DNA from: UBA11740 sp049273695
Lineage (GTDB): Bacteria > Acidobacteriota > Blastocatellia > Pyrinomonadales > Pyrinomonadaceae
Reading direction: 5' to 3'
DNA length: 64,000 nt
Assembly: GCA_049273695.1 (NCBI GenBank)
Contig: JBASRE010000050.1
Span: 1-64,000 of the forward strand
The position numbers and the translations under genes are program-made. Below the pieces are notes generated by a model. The model had not been told where the DNA came from. It saw only the letters and a list, made by a program, of their open reading frames with translations, and did not search any database. Shown one piece after another: positions 1 through 8,769 of the stretch. Position 1 is the stretch's first letter; every line of letters begins with the position of its first letter.

Positions 1-180
1 CGTTGAGACATGACTGAAACCTCTTTCCAAGGCATCGCTTTTCCTCCTTGCGAGGCTAAAGCTAATCCTTAGTCAATGTGTAAACCATGTCTCCGAACAC
101 CTGTAAACTATCTGTCCGGTCTATACACTGCGCGCTTGCCCCTGGCTACCATCTGCCGCCGCTACGCGGCTGTTTGAGCG

Positions 181-284
181 TCGCTACCGCTCCGGGTACT
201 GACCTCGGCGCAAAGGCAACCGCCGGTACGCACGCCTCTGGCGTGCAAAGCGACACCAGAAAGCACGCCAGAGGCGTGCGCACC
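181..284. repeat. Solo element end plus palindromic repeat
   Basis: Positions 181-205 match one terminus of the MITE-like element found complete at 21018-21145 and 50294-50460 (core GCTACCGCTC..GGTACTGACC). Next to it are inverted arms at 225-246 and 263-284, built on CACGCCTCTGGCGTGC and its complement, which could form a long hairpin. A related sequence lies at 7080-7125. The block sits just beyond the 3' end of the helicase gene. Bases 1-180 show no gene I can support. Confidence 0.6.
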
Positions 285-290
285 GGACCT

Positions 291-2156
291 CTATCGTATC
301 GGCTCGCGCAGGACAATTTCGGCGGCCTGAGACGCGAGCGCCGCCGCCTGCGGGTGCGTGTCCCGCAATCCCGCAATTTGCAGCAGAGCCTCGCCGGTGC
401 GGGACAGAAGCCGGACCAGGTCGCCTTCCTCGGCGCGCGTTTCGTGCACCAACTCTTGCCAATCGATTCCGCCAGCCCAGTGCGCAGCGGCGGCCGCGGC
501 CGAGAAGTTAATTTCCGGCGCCGCTTCGATCCCCTGCTTCCATTCTTCGTTCGAAACCTCGAACGAGATTTCTTCGAACTGCACGAGCAAACTCACAATC
601 GCGTCGTCGAGTTCCAGTTCGCCATAGTCTCGATCCTCATCAGCCGCGAGCGCGGCAATCAGCGCAGCGGCGCGCGTCGCATCAAGCGAAGCAAACAAGT
701 TGCGCTGCAGTGCTTCGCCGATCAGCAGCGGCCGATCGACGCGCAAGTCCGCGAGCCACTTGCCGCGCTCAGTCACCTGCTGCTTCGCAAAGTCGAGATA
801 GCCGAACTGTTCAAGCACAGTCGCGCAACGTTCGAACGGTTCCCAGATTTCGCTTCGCAGGCTCTCGATTTGGCGGTTCGCGTTTTCGATGGCCGCCGCT
901 TCGGTCTGAAGCGACCAGAGTAATTCGACGATCGCCTCGCGGTCGGTGTCGCCGACTTCGCCAGGCGCTAATGAATCGATGGCGTCGTTTAGAATTTTGA
1001 GTGCGTCAGCCTCTCCGGCTTGCTCGTCACGCAAACGCGGTTCGGGTAACGCGAGTTCCTGGCCGCGATCGTGAATCTGATCGAATGCTTCTTCCGCCTT
1101 TTCCGGTCGCGTGGAATAGATGGGCGCGAACACCCGGCCGACCCGCTGCAACGGAAATGATGCGAACCGTCCGTCTTCACGCATTGCGGTGACACCGTCG
1201 GGCGTGCGCGTGATTACCAGCGCGAGCCGCCGGCCGCTACGCCCCACCGCGACGACGCGTCCCGGTTGCGTCACTTTATCCAGCCATCGCTGCCGCATCT
1301 CGCGGCGCGTCTGCGGCGTACCTTCCAGCAAACGCGCGCGCGCGCTCGCCAGCCGCTCAAGCGCTAAAACAGTTTCGACCGGCAAGTTGACGCCCGCTTG
1401 CGCGAGCCGGTCACGAATTCGTTTCTTGTTTTCTTCGCGCTGTTTTTCGAGCCCATGAATACGCGGCAGCAGATTGCGGTAAGCGAAACTGCGCTCGGCA
1501 ATGTCGCGGACTTGCGCAAAGCGGCCGAACGCGTCAAGCAAATTGAGCAGAGACGTGTACGTCGCGCGGAACTGACTTTCCAAATCGTTGGGCGGCGCGG
1601 CGAGAAGTTCAGCGATGCGTTGCGGATTCTGATGCAGTCCCGGTGCGGCGATCACAAAACCAACTTTGTCTTTGCCGCGACGACCGGCGCGGCCGGTCAT
1701 CTGTTGCAACTCTGAAGCGGTCAAAGACTCCCAGCCGCGATTGCCGCGGCGATCGGCGACCGTGATCACGACCGTGCGGGCGGGGAAATCAACACCTGCG
1801 GCGACCGTCGCCGTCGCAAATATCGCGTCCAGCAAACCCGCGCTCATCATTTTTTCGATGACCAGCTTCCAGGCCGGCATGTGACCGGCATGATGCGAGG
1901 CGACGCCTGACCGGACAATCGTGTCCCAGTGACGATGATCTCGAATTTCGGGATATTGCTCGACAAAGTTGCGCATGAAATCCAAGCGTGCCTCACGACC
2001 TTTATCTATCGAACCCCGTCGGCTCAAAGCAGCTTCCGTCGCAGCTTCATCACACCGCCGGCGTGTCGGCAGGAAAACGATCGCCGGCAGCAGATTGTAC
2101 GAGCCCAACGCCGTCAACAATGTCGCCGGCGGCATTTCCGGCATGCGGAGTTTCAT
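291..2156 (-). CDS. Ski2-like DEAD/DEAH helicase, C-terminal part (separated by frameshift)
   Basis: This is the second half of a superfamily 2 RNA/DNA helicase of the Ski2/Mtr4-like group. It holds the RecA2 domain: IVFLPTRRRCDEAA (motif IV region) at the start, ATATVAAGVDFPARTVVI (motif V) near residue 115, and QMTGRAGRRG (motif VI) near residue 150, then a long helical C-terminal region. The first ATG overlaps the stop of the upstream half (ATGA), but the protein sequence runs on naturally from the other half. Removing one unit of a 5-bp tandem repeat at 2187-2200 fuses the two into about 912 residues. It is therefore probably not an independent gene, although translational coupling through the ATGA overlap cannot be excluded. 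Confidence 0.85.
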   Translation of the reverse strand: MKLRMPEMPPATLLTALGSYNLLPAIVFLPTRRRCDEAATEAALSRRGSIDKGREARLDFMRNFVEQYPEIRDHRHWDTIVRSGVASHHAGHMPAWKLVIEKMMSAGLLDAIFATATVAAGVDFPARTVVITVADRRGNRGWESLTASELQQMTGRAGRRGKDKVGFVIAAPGLHQNPQRIAELLAAPPNDLESQFRATYTSLLNLLDAFGRFAQVRDIAERSFAYRNLLPRIHGLEKQREENKKRIRDRLAQAGVNLPVETVLALERLASARARLLEGTPQTRREMRQRWLDKVTQPGRVVAVGRSGRRLALVITRTPDGVTAMREDGRFASFPLQRVGRVFAPIYSTRPEKAEEAFDQIHDRGQELALPEPRLRDEQAGEADALKILNDAIDSLAPGEVGDTDREAIVELLWSLQTEAAAIENANRQIESLRSEIWEPFERCATVLEQFGYLDFAKQQVTERGKWLADLRVDRPLLIGEALQRNLFASLDATRAAALIAALAADEDRDYGELELDDAIVSLLVQFEEISFEVSNEEWKQGIEAAPEINFSAAAAAAHWAGGIDWQELVHETRAEEGDLVRLLSRTGEALLQIAGLRDTHPQAAALASQAAEIVLREPIR

Positions 2157-3034
2157 CGTCGTCGATAAGAATCCCGGCGCGGGCGCCTCGTCTCGTCTCG
2201 CTGCTCAACCAGAGCAGCAATCTCTCGATTTAATTTTCCGGTTCTATCCAACAGCGGCACTAATCTTTTGTCCGGCATCAGGAAAGCAGAACGCAGGGGC
2301 ACTGGCCGCGCGCCCGGTCGTGTGACAACGCCACAGCGCACGCCGCGCAATTCTTCGATCCATTTTGCCAATTCGGGAGCGTTGCCGATTGTCGCGGACA
2401 GCAGCAGCATGCGAATGCGCGACGGCGTGAGGATGATCGCCTCTTCCCAGACGTGCCCGCGATCTTCGTCACCGAGGTAATGCGCTTCATCAAAGATTAC
2501 GAGATCGACACGGACGTCTTCGCCACCACGCAGCGCGTCGAATAGTTGATTGCGAAAAATTTCCGTCGTGCCGACGATTAGCGGCGCGTCAGAGTTTTCT
2601 TTGCGATCGCCGGTGAGAATTCCGACGCGCTCTGTGCCGAACTCTTCGCCGAACTCCTGGTATTTCGAGTTCGTGAGGGCCTTGAGCGGCGTCGTGTACC
2701 AGGCGCGCTTGCCCGCCTCGAGCAGCCGCCGAATCTCTTCACGCGCGATCCAGGTCTTGCCGCTGCCGGTCGGCGCCGTCACCAGCACATCTTCAAACTC
2801 GAGCGCCGTCAGCGCCTCGAGCTGAAATGGATCGGGCTTGAAAGTTGCAGGCTTAGGGGTGCCGATGCCGCCCAGCAGATCCCGCAAGTCACGTTCGTAG
2901 TTTCCGCCTCTGACCGCGCCAGGCGGCTCGCTCTTTTCGCGCGCAGGCAGTTTCGACGTGTCTGCCCGGCTGTCGTGACGCCGGCGTTTGCGAAATGGCT
3001 TTCCCTCGCGATGATCTCGACCTGAACGACGCAT
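2153..3034 (-). CDS. Ski2-like DEAD/DEAH helicase, N-terminal part (truncated by frameshift)
   Basis: This half carries the RecA1 domain of an ATP-dependent helicase: Walker A APTGSGKT, motif Ia TTPLKALTNSK, the GTTEIFRNQL segment, motif II DEAHYLGDEDRGHVWEE and motif III LLLSATIGN. It begins with about 50 basic, low-complexity residues. After EQRDE the frame goes wrong and ends in an Arg-rich tail. The tandem repeat GAGAC GAGAC GAGG (2187-2200, read on the minus strand) sits exactly there. With one unit fewer, the protein reads RDEAPAPGFLSTT into the C-terminal half. As given, RecA1 and RecA2 are on separate polypeptides, so activity is doubtful unless slippage restores the frame. Confidence 0.85.
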   Translation of the reverse strand: MRRSGRDHREGKPFRKRRRHDSRADTSKLPAREKSEPPGAVRGGNYERDLRDLLGGIGTPKPATFKPDPFQLEALTALEFEDVLVTAPTGSGKTWIAREEIRRLLEAGKRAWYTTPLKALTNSKYQEFGEEFGTERVGILTGDRKENSDAPLIVGTTEIFRNQLFDALRGGEDVRVDLVIFDEAHYLGDEDRGHVWEEAIILTPSRIRMLLLSATIGNAPELAKWIEELRGVRCGVVTRPGARPVPLRSAFLMPDKRLVPLLDRTGKLNREIAALVEQRDETRRPRRDSYRRR

Positions 3035-3213
3035 AAACTGATTGTAGTCCAGCGCGCGTCACGGAACTATTTCGCGTGGCTGAACGTCTCTCCTTGAACG
3101 ATGAACGTTTTCGTTGCGCGGTTGCGGCCTATTTGTCTGGCGTCTACTATTTCATTTGAGCGTTCGCAACGCCGTCGGAACGGGCAGCGTCTAAGCACCC
3201 ATTAAAGGATTCA

Positions 3214-4272
3214 ATGTTGCAATTCAGCAGTACAGCAGGACTTTTCGAGAGCTTTGAAGTAAACCGCGAGCCGTTTTGGCCGCGCGTAAAGTGGCTTCTG
3301 GTTGGCTCGCTCGTGTGGCATCTCGTTGCGATGTTCGTCATCGTCATGGTCCCGCAGGTCCGCGACACACTGTCCATCGCCACCATTTTTTCCGACAGCA
3401 GCTTCGTCGATCGGCCGTACGACAAGACTGAGATTGAAGACCTCGGCGAGATTACGGAGCTCACGACCGAGAAATTTCATTATCCGGAAGGCTACTTTGA
3501 GATGGCGAACGGAGAGATGCCGTTTCCGTCACCGACGCCCACACCGAACTTAATTGTGAGCGCGCCGTTCACGCCGGCGCCTGTGCCGCCAACGCAGCTC
3601 GATCCGGTTCCCTCCCCTTCGCCGTCAGCGACTGCCTCGCCGCTCGTCGCGAGCAACGCGACGCCGACGCCCTCTCCGAATGCTGAGGACGAGGAACTAA
3701 GAAAGAAGGCTGAAGAGGAACTAGACAAGATCGCTGCCGAGAACGGCGTCGAGCGCCCCAAAGAAATCAATACCCGTCCGTTCACTGATCTACTTAAGGC
3801 AGCCAAGAAGAGGCGCGATGAAAAGCAGTTGAATCTTGATGGCGTGATCGAACTGACTGTCGATGCCGATCGCTCTCCTGACGGCAAACTAATCAACGCG
3901 AAGGTCACCGACAAACGCGGAGACAAGGTGCTTCAAACCACGGCGCTGGACTTTATCGCGGCACTCAGCGACAGCGGCGTGCTGGTTTTCTTAAAAGACG
4001 CGAAGCATCTGCGAGTCTCCGTAAAGTTGGATCAGACCACCGTGGAGATTGTGGCAGCCACTGAAGTTGATTCGGAAGAGCGAGCCCGTCAACTGGAAAA
4101 AGCCTACGGATGGATGATCGTCGTGGGGCGACTTGCAAAACGCGGCAAAGACGAAGAGGTTTATTACAACCACACGCAGGTCAGCTCAAAAGAAAAAGAG
4201 GTGAGCGTCAAGTTCTCGATGCCGCGGGCTGAGATGGGTGCGATGCTTTCGAAGTACGCGGCTGAGAAGTAG
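3214..4272 (+). CDS. TonB/TolA-like single-pass envelope protein, function unknown
   Basis: The 352-residue protein has one membrane segment at about residues 28-47 (LLVGSLVWHLVAMFVIVMV). A periplasmic Pro/Ser/Thr-rich stretch with PSPTPTPN and PSPSPSATASP follows at about 105-155, then a charged coiled-coil-like helix (EDEELRKKAEEELDKIAAE) and a folded C-terminal region containing VIELTVDADRSPDGKLINAKV. This is the architecture of TonB/TolA-type linkers that cross the periplasm. The C-terminal region resembles the TonB-C alpha/beta fold only loosely, so the assignment is by architecture. It stands alone, convergent with the DUF2071 gene, with a 19-bp gap between them. Confidence 0.75.
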   Translation: MLQFSSTAGLFESFEVNREPFWPRVKWLLVGSLVWHLVAMFVIVMVPQVRDTLSIATIFSDSSFVDRPYDKTEIEDLGEITELTTEKFHYPEGYFEMANGEMPFPSPTPTPNLIVSAPFTPAPVPPTQLDPVPSPSPSATASPLVASNATPTPSPNAEDEELRKKAEEELDKIAAENGVERPKEINTRPFTDLLKAAKKRRDEKQLNLDGVIELTVDADRSPDGKLINAKVTDKRGDKVLQTTALDFIAALSDSGVLVFLKDAKHLRVSVKLDQTTVEIVAATEVDSEERARQLEKAYGWMIVVGRLAKRGKDEEVYYNHTQVSSKEKEVSVKFSMPRAEMGAMLSKYAAEK

Positions 4273-4291
4273 CCTGGTTTAAAGGGCCGGA

Positions 4292-5014
4292 CTATACGTA
4301 TAGATCGTTTGCGTTATGCCACTCATGCGCGACATTTCTCATAATCAAAGCGTGATCAAACGCAATTGAACCTGCCGGAAATTTCTCTGCATCGGCAAAA
4401 TAAGTTGAGTACACGTTCCCGATTTGGAGCGGTTGAACGCGCCAGTCCTTTGTCTCCAGCTTCAAGCCATCAAGCCGACCAGGGTCTTTTGTAACGGAAT
4501 AACCCAGCGAGCCGCCTTCAAAGAATTTCGAAGTTTCGGCCAGCGACGCAAAGATAGAAGTCGAAGGCATCGACTCTGCGATTACGCCCTTCACATCCAC
4601 CGCAACGTCTCCATCGTCTGATCTCATCGACAACTCTATGGCGTCTCCGGATTCAGTAATCGTGAAACGGGCGGCGTGATGTTCTCCCGGAAAAATTCGT
4701 CCGCCAAGAAGATAATTGAGTTGCGAATTTGTGTCTCGGCGCGAGATGTATACTCCTTCGCGGGTTTTGTTATCTTCGTCCCAAAGCACGGCCACGCGAT
4801 GCGCAGCGTTCTCGCTGCTAAGTCCAATAATTTCCGGCATTCGCTGCGGGCGAATGTGTTCAAGGCGAATCAAGCAGATGCCGGCAACTGCAAAACCATT
4901 ATGGAGCTTGGGCCGAAAGCGAGTTGGGAGCTGACGTTGCATAATCGCAGGCTCAACTCGAAAATTGGCGAGAATTCGTCGCCTAATTACCCCTTGAATG
5001 ATTGGAAGCTTCAT
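4292..5014 (-). CDS. DUF2071 family protein
   Basis: The 240-residue protein fits the DUF2071 (COG3361) family, which adopts an acetoacetate-decarboxylase-like fold. The hallmark opening is present: IIQGVIRRRILANFRVEP, then MQRQLPTRFRP. The central YISRRDTNSQLNYLLGGRIFPGEHHAARF and the C-terminal SIAFDHALIMRNVAHEWH are also typical. The family's reaction is not established. The gene lies 16 bp downstream of the end of the YCII protein gene on the same strand, so the two may be co-transcribed. Confidence 0.8.
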   Translation of the reverse strand: MKLPIIQGVIRRRILANFRVEPAIMQRQLPTRFRPKLHNGFAVAGICLIRLEHIRPQRMPEIIGLSSENAAHRVAVLWDEDNKTREGVYISRRDTNSQLNYLLGGRIFPGEHHAARFTITESGDAIELSMRSDDGDVAVDVKGVIAESMPSTSIFASLAETSKFFEGGSLGYSVTKDPGRLDGLKLETKDWRVQPLQIGNVYSTYFADAEKFPAGSIAFDHALIMRNVAHEWHNANDLYV

Positions 5015-5030
5015 TACTAAATCTTGTCGT

Positions 5031-5738
5031 TTACGGAATCACACCCGCCGGCACCCGCCACGGATGAAGTTCAAGCCGCAGCCGATCAATCTTAATCATC
5101 GGGTCGGTCGCCGCGAGATCCTGAGCTTCCTTCAACGAACCCACACGAAACACAAAGATGCCGCGCAAGTCGCCATTGCCACCGAACGGACCGGCCATCA
5201 CAAGCTTCTTTGTTGCGGCCAGCCGGTTGATGTTTGCGATGTGCGCTTTTTGTAACTCCTGAACTTCGGAAGTGTTGCCGTCGCCTTCTTTTCGATTCGG
5301 GCCTCGCTTTAGAAATCCGAGATACACGGTTTCCATTTTCAACGGTGTCGTTGTCGCCTTTTTGAAAATGTCTTCTGACCACCACGGGTGCATTTCGGCC
5401 GTGAACAAACCGGCCCTTACCGCAGGGTCGGCGTCGGTCCAAGTCCTGGCTTCTTCAGCAGAGTTCGCACGCAAAATGTAAATGCCGGCAAAGTCTTTGC
5501 TGTCCGGCATCGGGCCTCCGATGATCGCTTTGCCGGAATCCAATAGGGAGACAAAATACGCGAGGTGCTGCTTAAGCGTTGGGTTTTTGGCCGGCTCCAC
5601 TACGCCGTCCCACTTCGGACCTTTTTTAAGCACAGCCATGTGAAACTGAACCAGTTTGTTTTCTTCTTTTGGCTGCGCGAACGAAAATGAAACGAGCAGC
5701 GGAAGGGAAAGAATGGCTAACAGGATTCTAATCTTCAT
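5031..5738 (-). CDS. Secreted protein with two YCII-like domains
   Basis: An N-terminal signal peptide (KIRILLAILSLPLLVSFSFAQ) is followed by two copies of a YCII-related ferredoxin-like fold, at about residues 30-120 and 135-230. Each copy has the pattern of a start strand (FHMAVLKKGPKW; VYLGFLKRGPNR), a helix ending in an AxxGGP/MAGPFGG turn, and a closing ELHPW-type strand (AEMHPWW; LELHPWRVP). YCII domains often have a conserved His and act as small dimeric enzymes or binding modules, and no substrate is known for this one. Secretion is unusual for the family. It may share a transcript with the DUF2071 gene downstream. Confidence 0.8.
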   Translation of the reverse strand: MKIRILLAILSLPLLVSFSFAQPKEENKLVQFHMAVLKKGPKWDGVVEPAKNPTLKQHLAYFVSLLDSGKAIIGGPMPDSKDFAGIYILRANSAEEARTWTDADPAVRAGLFTAEMHPWWSEDIFKKATTTPLKMETVYLGFLKRGPNRKEGDGNTSEVQELQKAHIANINRLAATKKLVMAGPFGGNGDLRGIFVFRVGSLKEAQDLAATDPMIKIDRLRLELHPWRVPAGVIP

Positions 5739-5756
5739 TGATGTGACGAATAAGAT

Positions 5757-5850
5757 CTTCTTTGCGTAACTTTGCGTCTTGGCGTCTTAGCGTGAACCAT
5801 TGCGCGCGTTGCTTCTCACGCAAAGGCGCAGAGACGCAAAGGACCGCAAA
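5757..5850. repeat. TTTGCGTC-type palindromic intergenic repeat
   Basis: The left arm contains TTTGCGTCTTGGCGTCTTAGC and the right arm contains CACGCAAAGGCGCAGAGACG, which pair into an imperfect hairpin between two minus-strand genes. A second copy of the same kind is at 52195-52290, and a partial one lies at 58205-58250. Confidence 0.6.
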
Positions 5851-5858
5851 GCTCAATC

Positions 5859-6983
5859 TCAGTTGACTCTGGCTGTCTTCACGCAAGTGATTGGCGGCAG
5901 GCCTTCGCGAATCGCTGTCCACGAATCGCCCCCATTATTCGATCCGAAAACTTTGCCGCTGCGCGTTCCGAAATAGAGCCCTGTCGGATTGGCCCCATCG
6001 GATGACATGTTGTCGCGCAGAATCGTCTCCCAGGCGTCTTCTTGCGGCAGGCCTTCAGTCAGCGGTTCCCACGAGTCGCCGCCATCCTTGGTACGATACA
6101 CGCGCAACTTTGCTTCGGGCGTGCAGCGAAACTCGTCGGACTCGATCGGAATGATGTAGACGGTGTTCGCATCGTTGGGATCCATTTCCATCGCGAACCC
6201 AAAATCCGACGGCAGACCTTTGCCGATGTCTTGCCACGAATCGCCCGCGTCGTCACTGCGATAAACGCCCCAGTGATGCTGTAGAAACATGCGATCAGGT
6301 TTCGAAGGATGGCTGACGACTTTGTGCACGCACTGTCCCCACTCCGGATATTGCTGATCGGGAGGCAGGAAGCGCGCGCAGATTCCTTTATTACGCGGTT
6401 CCCAATTCTCGCCGCCATCTTCCGTCCGATAGACACCTCCCGTCGAGATCGCTACGAACATTCTTTTCGCATTCGACGGATCGGGAAGAATCGTGTGCAG
6501 GCAAAGTCCGCCGCCACCCGGTTGCCATTGCGGGCGATGCGGATGATCGAACAGGCCGCGATTGAGCGACCAGGTCTCGCCGCCGTCGGTTGATTTGAAA
6601 AGCGCGGCGGGTTCGACGCCGCAATAGAGCGTGTCCGCTTCGTGCGGATCCGGACCGATCTGCCAAACCTGCTTCAGGGAAACGTCTGAGCCTTCGGGAA
6701 ATTTGATGTTGTAGGACTCGGGCTCGCTCCACGTCTTTCCAAAATCGTTCGACGAACTCAGAAACGATCCCCAGTAAGGACTGTTCACCGCTGCCCAAAG
6801 TTTCTGCCGGCCGTTGCGGCCATCAAACGTCAAAGCGTAAACGCTGCGCCCCGGAAAGTACGGGCCCGCTTCTTCCCACCGCTCGCGCTTCGCATCGCCG
6901 CGAAAAAGAAACGCGCCTTTCATTGTGCCGACCAGCAAAAGATTGTCGCCGGCCTGAACCTTGATCTGGTTTGGACTTGGCAT
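5859..6983 (-). CDS. BNR/VPS10-like beta-propeller protein (glycosidase-like repeats)
   Basis: The 374-residue protein consists of repeated Asp-box (BNR) units: SSNDFGKTWSEP, STDGGETWSLN, TEDGGENWEPR, SDDAGDSWQDI, TKDGGDSWEPL and SNNGGDSWTAI. Six or more S/T-x-D-G-G-x-S/T-W boxes spaced 40-70 residues apart predict a beta-propeller such as those in sialidase-like and photosystem assembly-like (Ycf48) proteins. There is no signal peptide and no recognisable catalytic site, so an enzymatic role is not supported. The start at 6983 is preceded by a GGAGGT-like ribosome site on the minus strand, which supports this start. Confidence 0.85.
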   Translation of the reverse strand: MPSPNQIKVQAGDNLLLVGTMKGAFLFRGDAKRERWEEAGPYFPGRSVYALTFDGRNGRQKLWAAVNSPYWGSFLSSSNDFGKTWSEPESYNIKFPEGSDVSLKQVWQIGPDPHEADTLYCGVEPAALFKSTDGGETWSLNRGLFDHPHRPQWQPGGGGLCLHTILPDPSNAKRMFVAISTGGVYRTEDGGENWEPRNKGICARFLPPDQQYPEWGQCVHKVVSHPSKPDRMFLQHHWGVYRSDDAGDSWQDIGKGLPSDFGFAMEMDPNDANTVYIIPIESDEFRCTPEAKLRVYRTKDGGDSWEPLTEGLPQEDAWETILRDNMSSDGANPTGLYFGTRSGKVFGSNNGGDSWTAIREGLPPITCVKTARVN

Positions 6984-7079
6984 TTGAATGACCTCCGGAG
7001 ATGTAGCGGTGAACGCGCGCGCATTATATAAAACGAAACAGCGCGTCCCAAACGGCGTGGGTAATAAAGAGTACGGTAC

Positions 7080-7125
7080 GCACTCCTCCGGAGTGCTTGC
7101 ACGCCAGAGGCGAGCGTACCGAGTA
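7080..7125. repeat. Palindromic repeat related to 225-284
   Basis: This stretch carries GCACTCCTCCGGAGTGC and GCACGCCAGAGGCG, variants of the palindrome near the left end of the window. It lies between the BNR protein gene and the next minus-strand gene. Confidence 0.45.
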
Positions 7126-7146
7126 AATCAGGAGTGTGAGAGAGAG

Positions 7147-7605
7147 TTACGGACGATCCGATGAGCTGCCGTAAACGATCACGCCGACACGCCGCGCAAC
7201 GGGCTTCGTATCAGCCGAGCGAGCACTGCGGTTCTTTGCTCGAGGCGCAGTCGACTTCAACTGTTCGGCAAGAGCGCCCAGCGGCGACTCAGGTTCCGCG
7301 GGGGATTCCTCGGCCTTCACTCCCGTGGCGGCAGAGTTCACAGGAGGCTGACGCCGCAACTGAAGTGTGAGTGCGAGCGCCGTTGTTCCAAGCAACCCGG
7401 CAACGACAAGTACGGCTATCATCATCCGTGGTTTTTCCAACCACGCAAACCAATCGCGGTCGCGTTGCGCAATCGGCTCAACGGGCTGGGCGATCAAAAC
7501 TGCAATCTCGTCAAAATGCGGTTCCGAAAGTTCGGCTGAAAGCGTTTCAGTCGTGGCGTCCTGCTGTTTCATGGGAGCGTCCTGTTTCATGGGAGCGTCA
7601 TTCAT
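7147..7605 (-). CDS. Small single-pass membrane protein, unknown function
   Basis: The 152-residue protein has a cytoplasmic N-terminus of about 55 residues, one membrane segment at about 60-82 (MIAVLVVAGLLGTTALALTL) and a low-complexity basic tail. The very N-terminus repeats MKQDAP/MKQQDA, because a short DNA direct repeat (GGGAGCGTC..TTTCATG) is duplicated at 7571-7605. The layout resembles the short membrane proteins that accompany ECF sigma factors or anti-sigma factors, but no such domain is visible and no sigma gene is adjacent. I do not recognise a family. Confidence 0.6.
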   Translation of the reverse strand: MNDAPMKQDAPMKQQDATTETLSAELSEPHFDEIAVLIAQPVEPIAQRDRDWFAWLEKPRMMIAVLVVAGLLGTTALALTLQLRRQPPVNSAATGVKAEESPAEPESPLGALAEQLKSTAPRAKNRSARSADTKPVARRVGVIVYGSSSDRP

Positions 7606-7737
7606 GTTTTACTGTTCTCCGTTCGTACGATTCCGGGGATTACTGTTACCAGAGGCAATCGGCTGTCCGCCGGCGCCGGCACAACGGAATATTTACAAAC
7701 GGACAACAAAACTTCCGTAGAAGATTGTTCTGACTGA

Positions 7738-7794
7738 GTGGCACACACTTCAGTCTGTGTTTGAAATCGAAGATCACAGACTAAAGTCTGCCCC
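7738..7794. repeat. GTGGCACAGACT palindromic repeat, degenerate copy
   Basis: This is one of four copies in the window (also 12008-12061, 61621-61680 and 62373-62432). Each has two arms that are themselves palindromic (CAGACTTCAGTCTG and CAGACTAAAGTCTG) and lie in inverted orientation around a variable spacer. This copy has a diverged right end (GTCTGCCCCC). It lies between divergent genes. Confidence 0.8.
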
Positions 7795-7811
7795 CTCGCA
7801 ACGAAAAAAGC

Positions 7812-8177
7812 ATGAGATATGTAAGATTGTTCAACGACGACAACGGCGAATCGCACTTCGACGACATCGCAATTGAGTTCGCGGCCACCGATTACGTGTC
7901 ATCAGCCGCGCCACTCGATCTCTCGACGAATTTCCCCGCCGGCCATGTCGGCTTTATGCGCGCGCCGGCAGGCTGGGCGAGTGACTTTCACGTCTCGTCG
8001 GCCCGGAATCTGTTCTTTGTGCTGACGGGCGAATGGGAAGTGACCGCGAGCGACGGCGAATCTCGCCGATTCAGAATGGGAAGCGCGCTGTTGGTCGAAG
8101 ACACCAGCGGGCAGGGACATTCTTCACGAGTGGTGAGCGACACCGATTCGGTTGCGGCGATGGTCGAGCTAGGTTAA
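7812..8177 (+). CDS. Cupin-fold protein
   Basis: The 121-residue protein is a single small beta-barrel of cupin type. It has DFHVSSARNLFFVLTGEWEVTASDGESRRFRMGSALLVEDTSGQGH, matching the general G(X)5HXH..G and G(X)5PXG..H layout with the first metal histidines only partly kept (FHVSS) and a final QGHSSR. It could be a small metal-binding isomerase or dioxygenase-like protein, but the substrate is unknown. It is a monocistronic plus-strand gene just downstream of the palindromic repeat. Confidence 0.75.
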   Translation: MRYVRLFNDDNGESHFDDIAIEFAATDYVSSAAPLDLSTNFPAGHVGFMRAPAGWASDFHVSSARNLFFVLTGEWEVTASDGESRRFRMGSALLVEDTSGQGHSSRVVSDTDSVAAMVELG

Positions 8178-8194
8178 CGACTTCCCAGAAAACA

Positions 8195-8222
8195 TTGACA
8201 TCGCCGGTAATCTGCATAGAAT
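8195..8222 (+). promoter_or_regulatory. Sigma-70-type promoter for the gene at 8268
   Basis: TTGACA at 8195-8200 is separated by 16 bp from TAGAAT at 8217-8222. This is a near-consensus housekeeping promoter 46 bp upstream of the ATG at 8268, which also has an AGAGGAG ribosome site. Confidence 0.6.
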
Positions 8223-8267
8223 CCGCACGACCGTTATTCCCGAGTCTACTAAGAGGAGTCCCCTATC

Positions 8268-8717
8268 ATGACTTCAAGAGTTTTTCGAATGTTGTTGCTA
8301 CTGCCGATGGTGGTTGGCTTGTTCGTAACCCAAACTGGCGGGGCAGAGCCCGCGTTACCAAACCCCGTTTTGTACATGACCGGCTTCGAAACCTTCCAAT
8401 CCGCCGGTAAGCAAATGTTTCGATACCGATACGATGTTTTCAACAAGTCAGCGTATCCGGCCGATTTCTTTGCTGCTTCCCCGCAACTTCCGCCATGCGG
8501 CAATAACACCAAAGCCGCGCGCACGTGGGTTGATTTTTATGACCAGAACGGGAAGAGGCTGAACGGGTTCTGCGCTCTGGGCAAACCTGCGGATCTCGCA
8601 AATATTTGGTTTGCCCTTGAGCAAGACGTAATTCCGCCGAGCTGGGTCTACATCGAGCTGACGGATCGGCAGACGAACACGAAGTACAAATCCAATCTGG
8701 CCGACACCACGAATTAG
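8268..8717 (+). CDS. Small secreted protein, unknown function
   Basis: The 149-residue protein starts with a signal peptide (FRMLLLLPMVVGLFVTQTGGAEP), so the mature part of about 120 residues is exported. The mature region has two cysteines (PPCGNN and GFCALG) that could form a disulphide, and beta-rich sequence. The start is supported by an AAGAGGAG ribosome site and by the promoter at 8195-8222. I do not recognise a family. Confidence 0.7.
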   Translation: MTSRVFRMLLLLPMVVGLFVTQTGGAEPALPNPVLYMTGFETFQSAGKQMFRYRYDVFNKSAYPADFFAASPQLPPCGNNTKAARTWVDFYDQNGKRLNGFCALGKPADLANIWFALEQDVIPPSWVYIELTDRQTNTKYKSNLADTTN

Positions 8718-8742
8718 ACGCCACCAAAACTGTTTGCCCGGG

Positions 8743-8769
8743 GCTTCGCAGCGCGTATGATGCGAAGCT
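8743..8769. terminator. Possible hairpin terminator without U-tract
   Basis: GCTTCGCA and TGCGAAGC form an 8-bp stem between the secreted protein gene and mgtE. No run of T follows on either strand, so intrinsic termination is uncertain. Confidence 0.3.

Noticed and set aside
87..923. Long plus-strand open frame over the helicase gene
   Set aside because: Arg-rich, no ribosome site, and complementary to the conserved helicase sequence on the minus strand.
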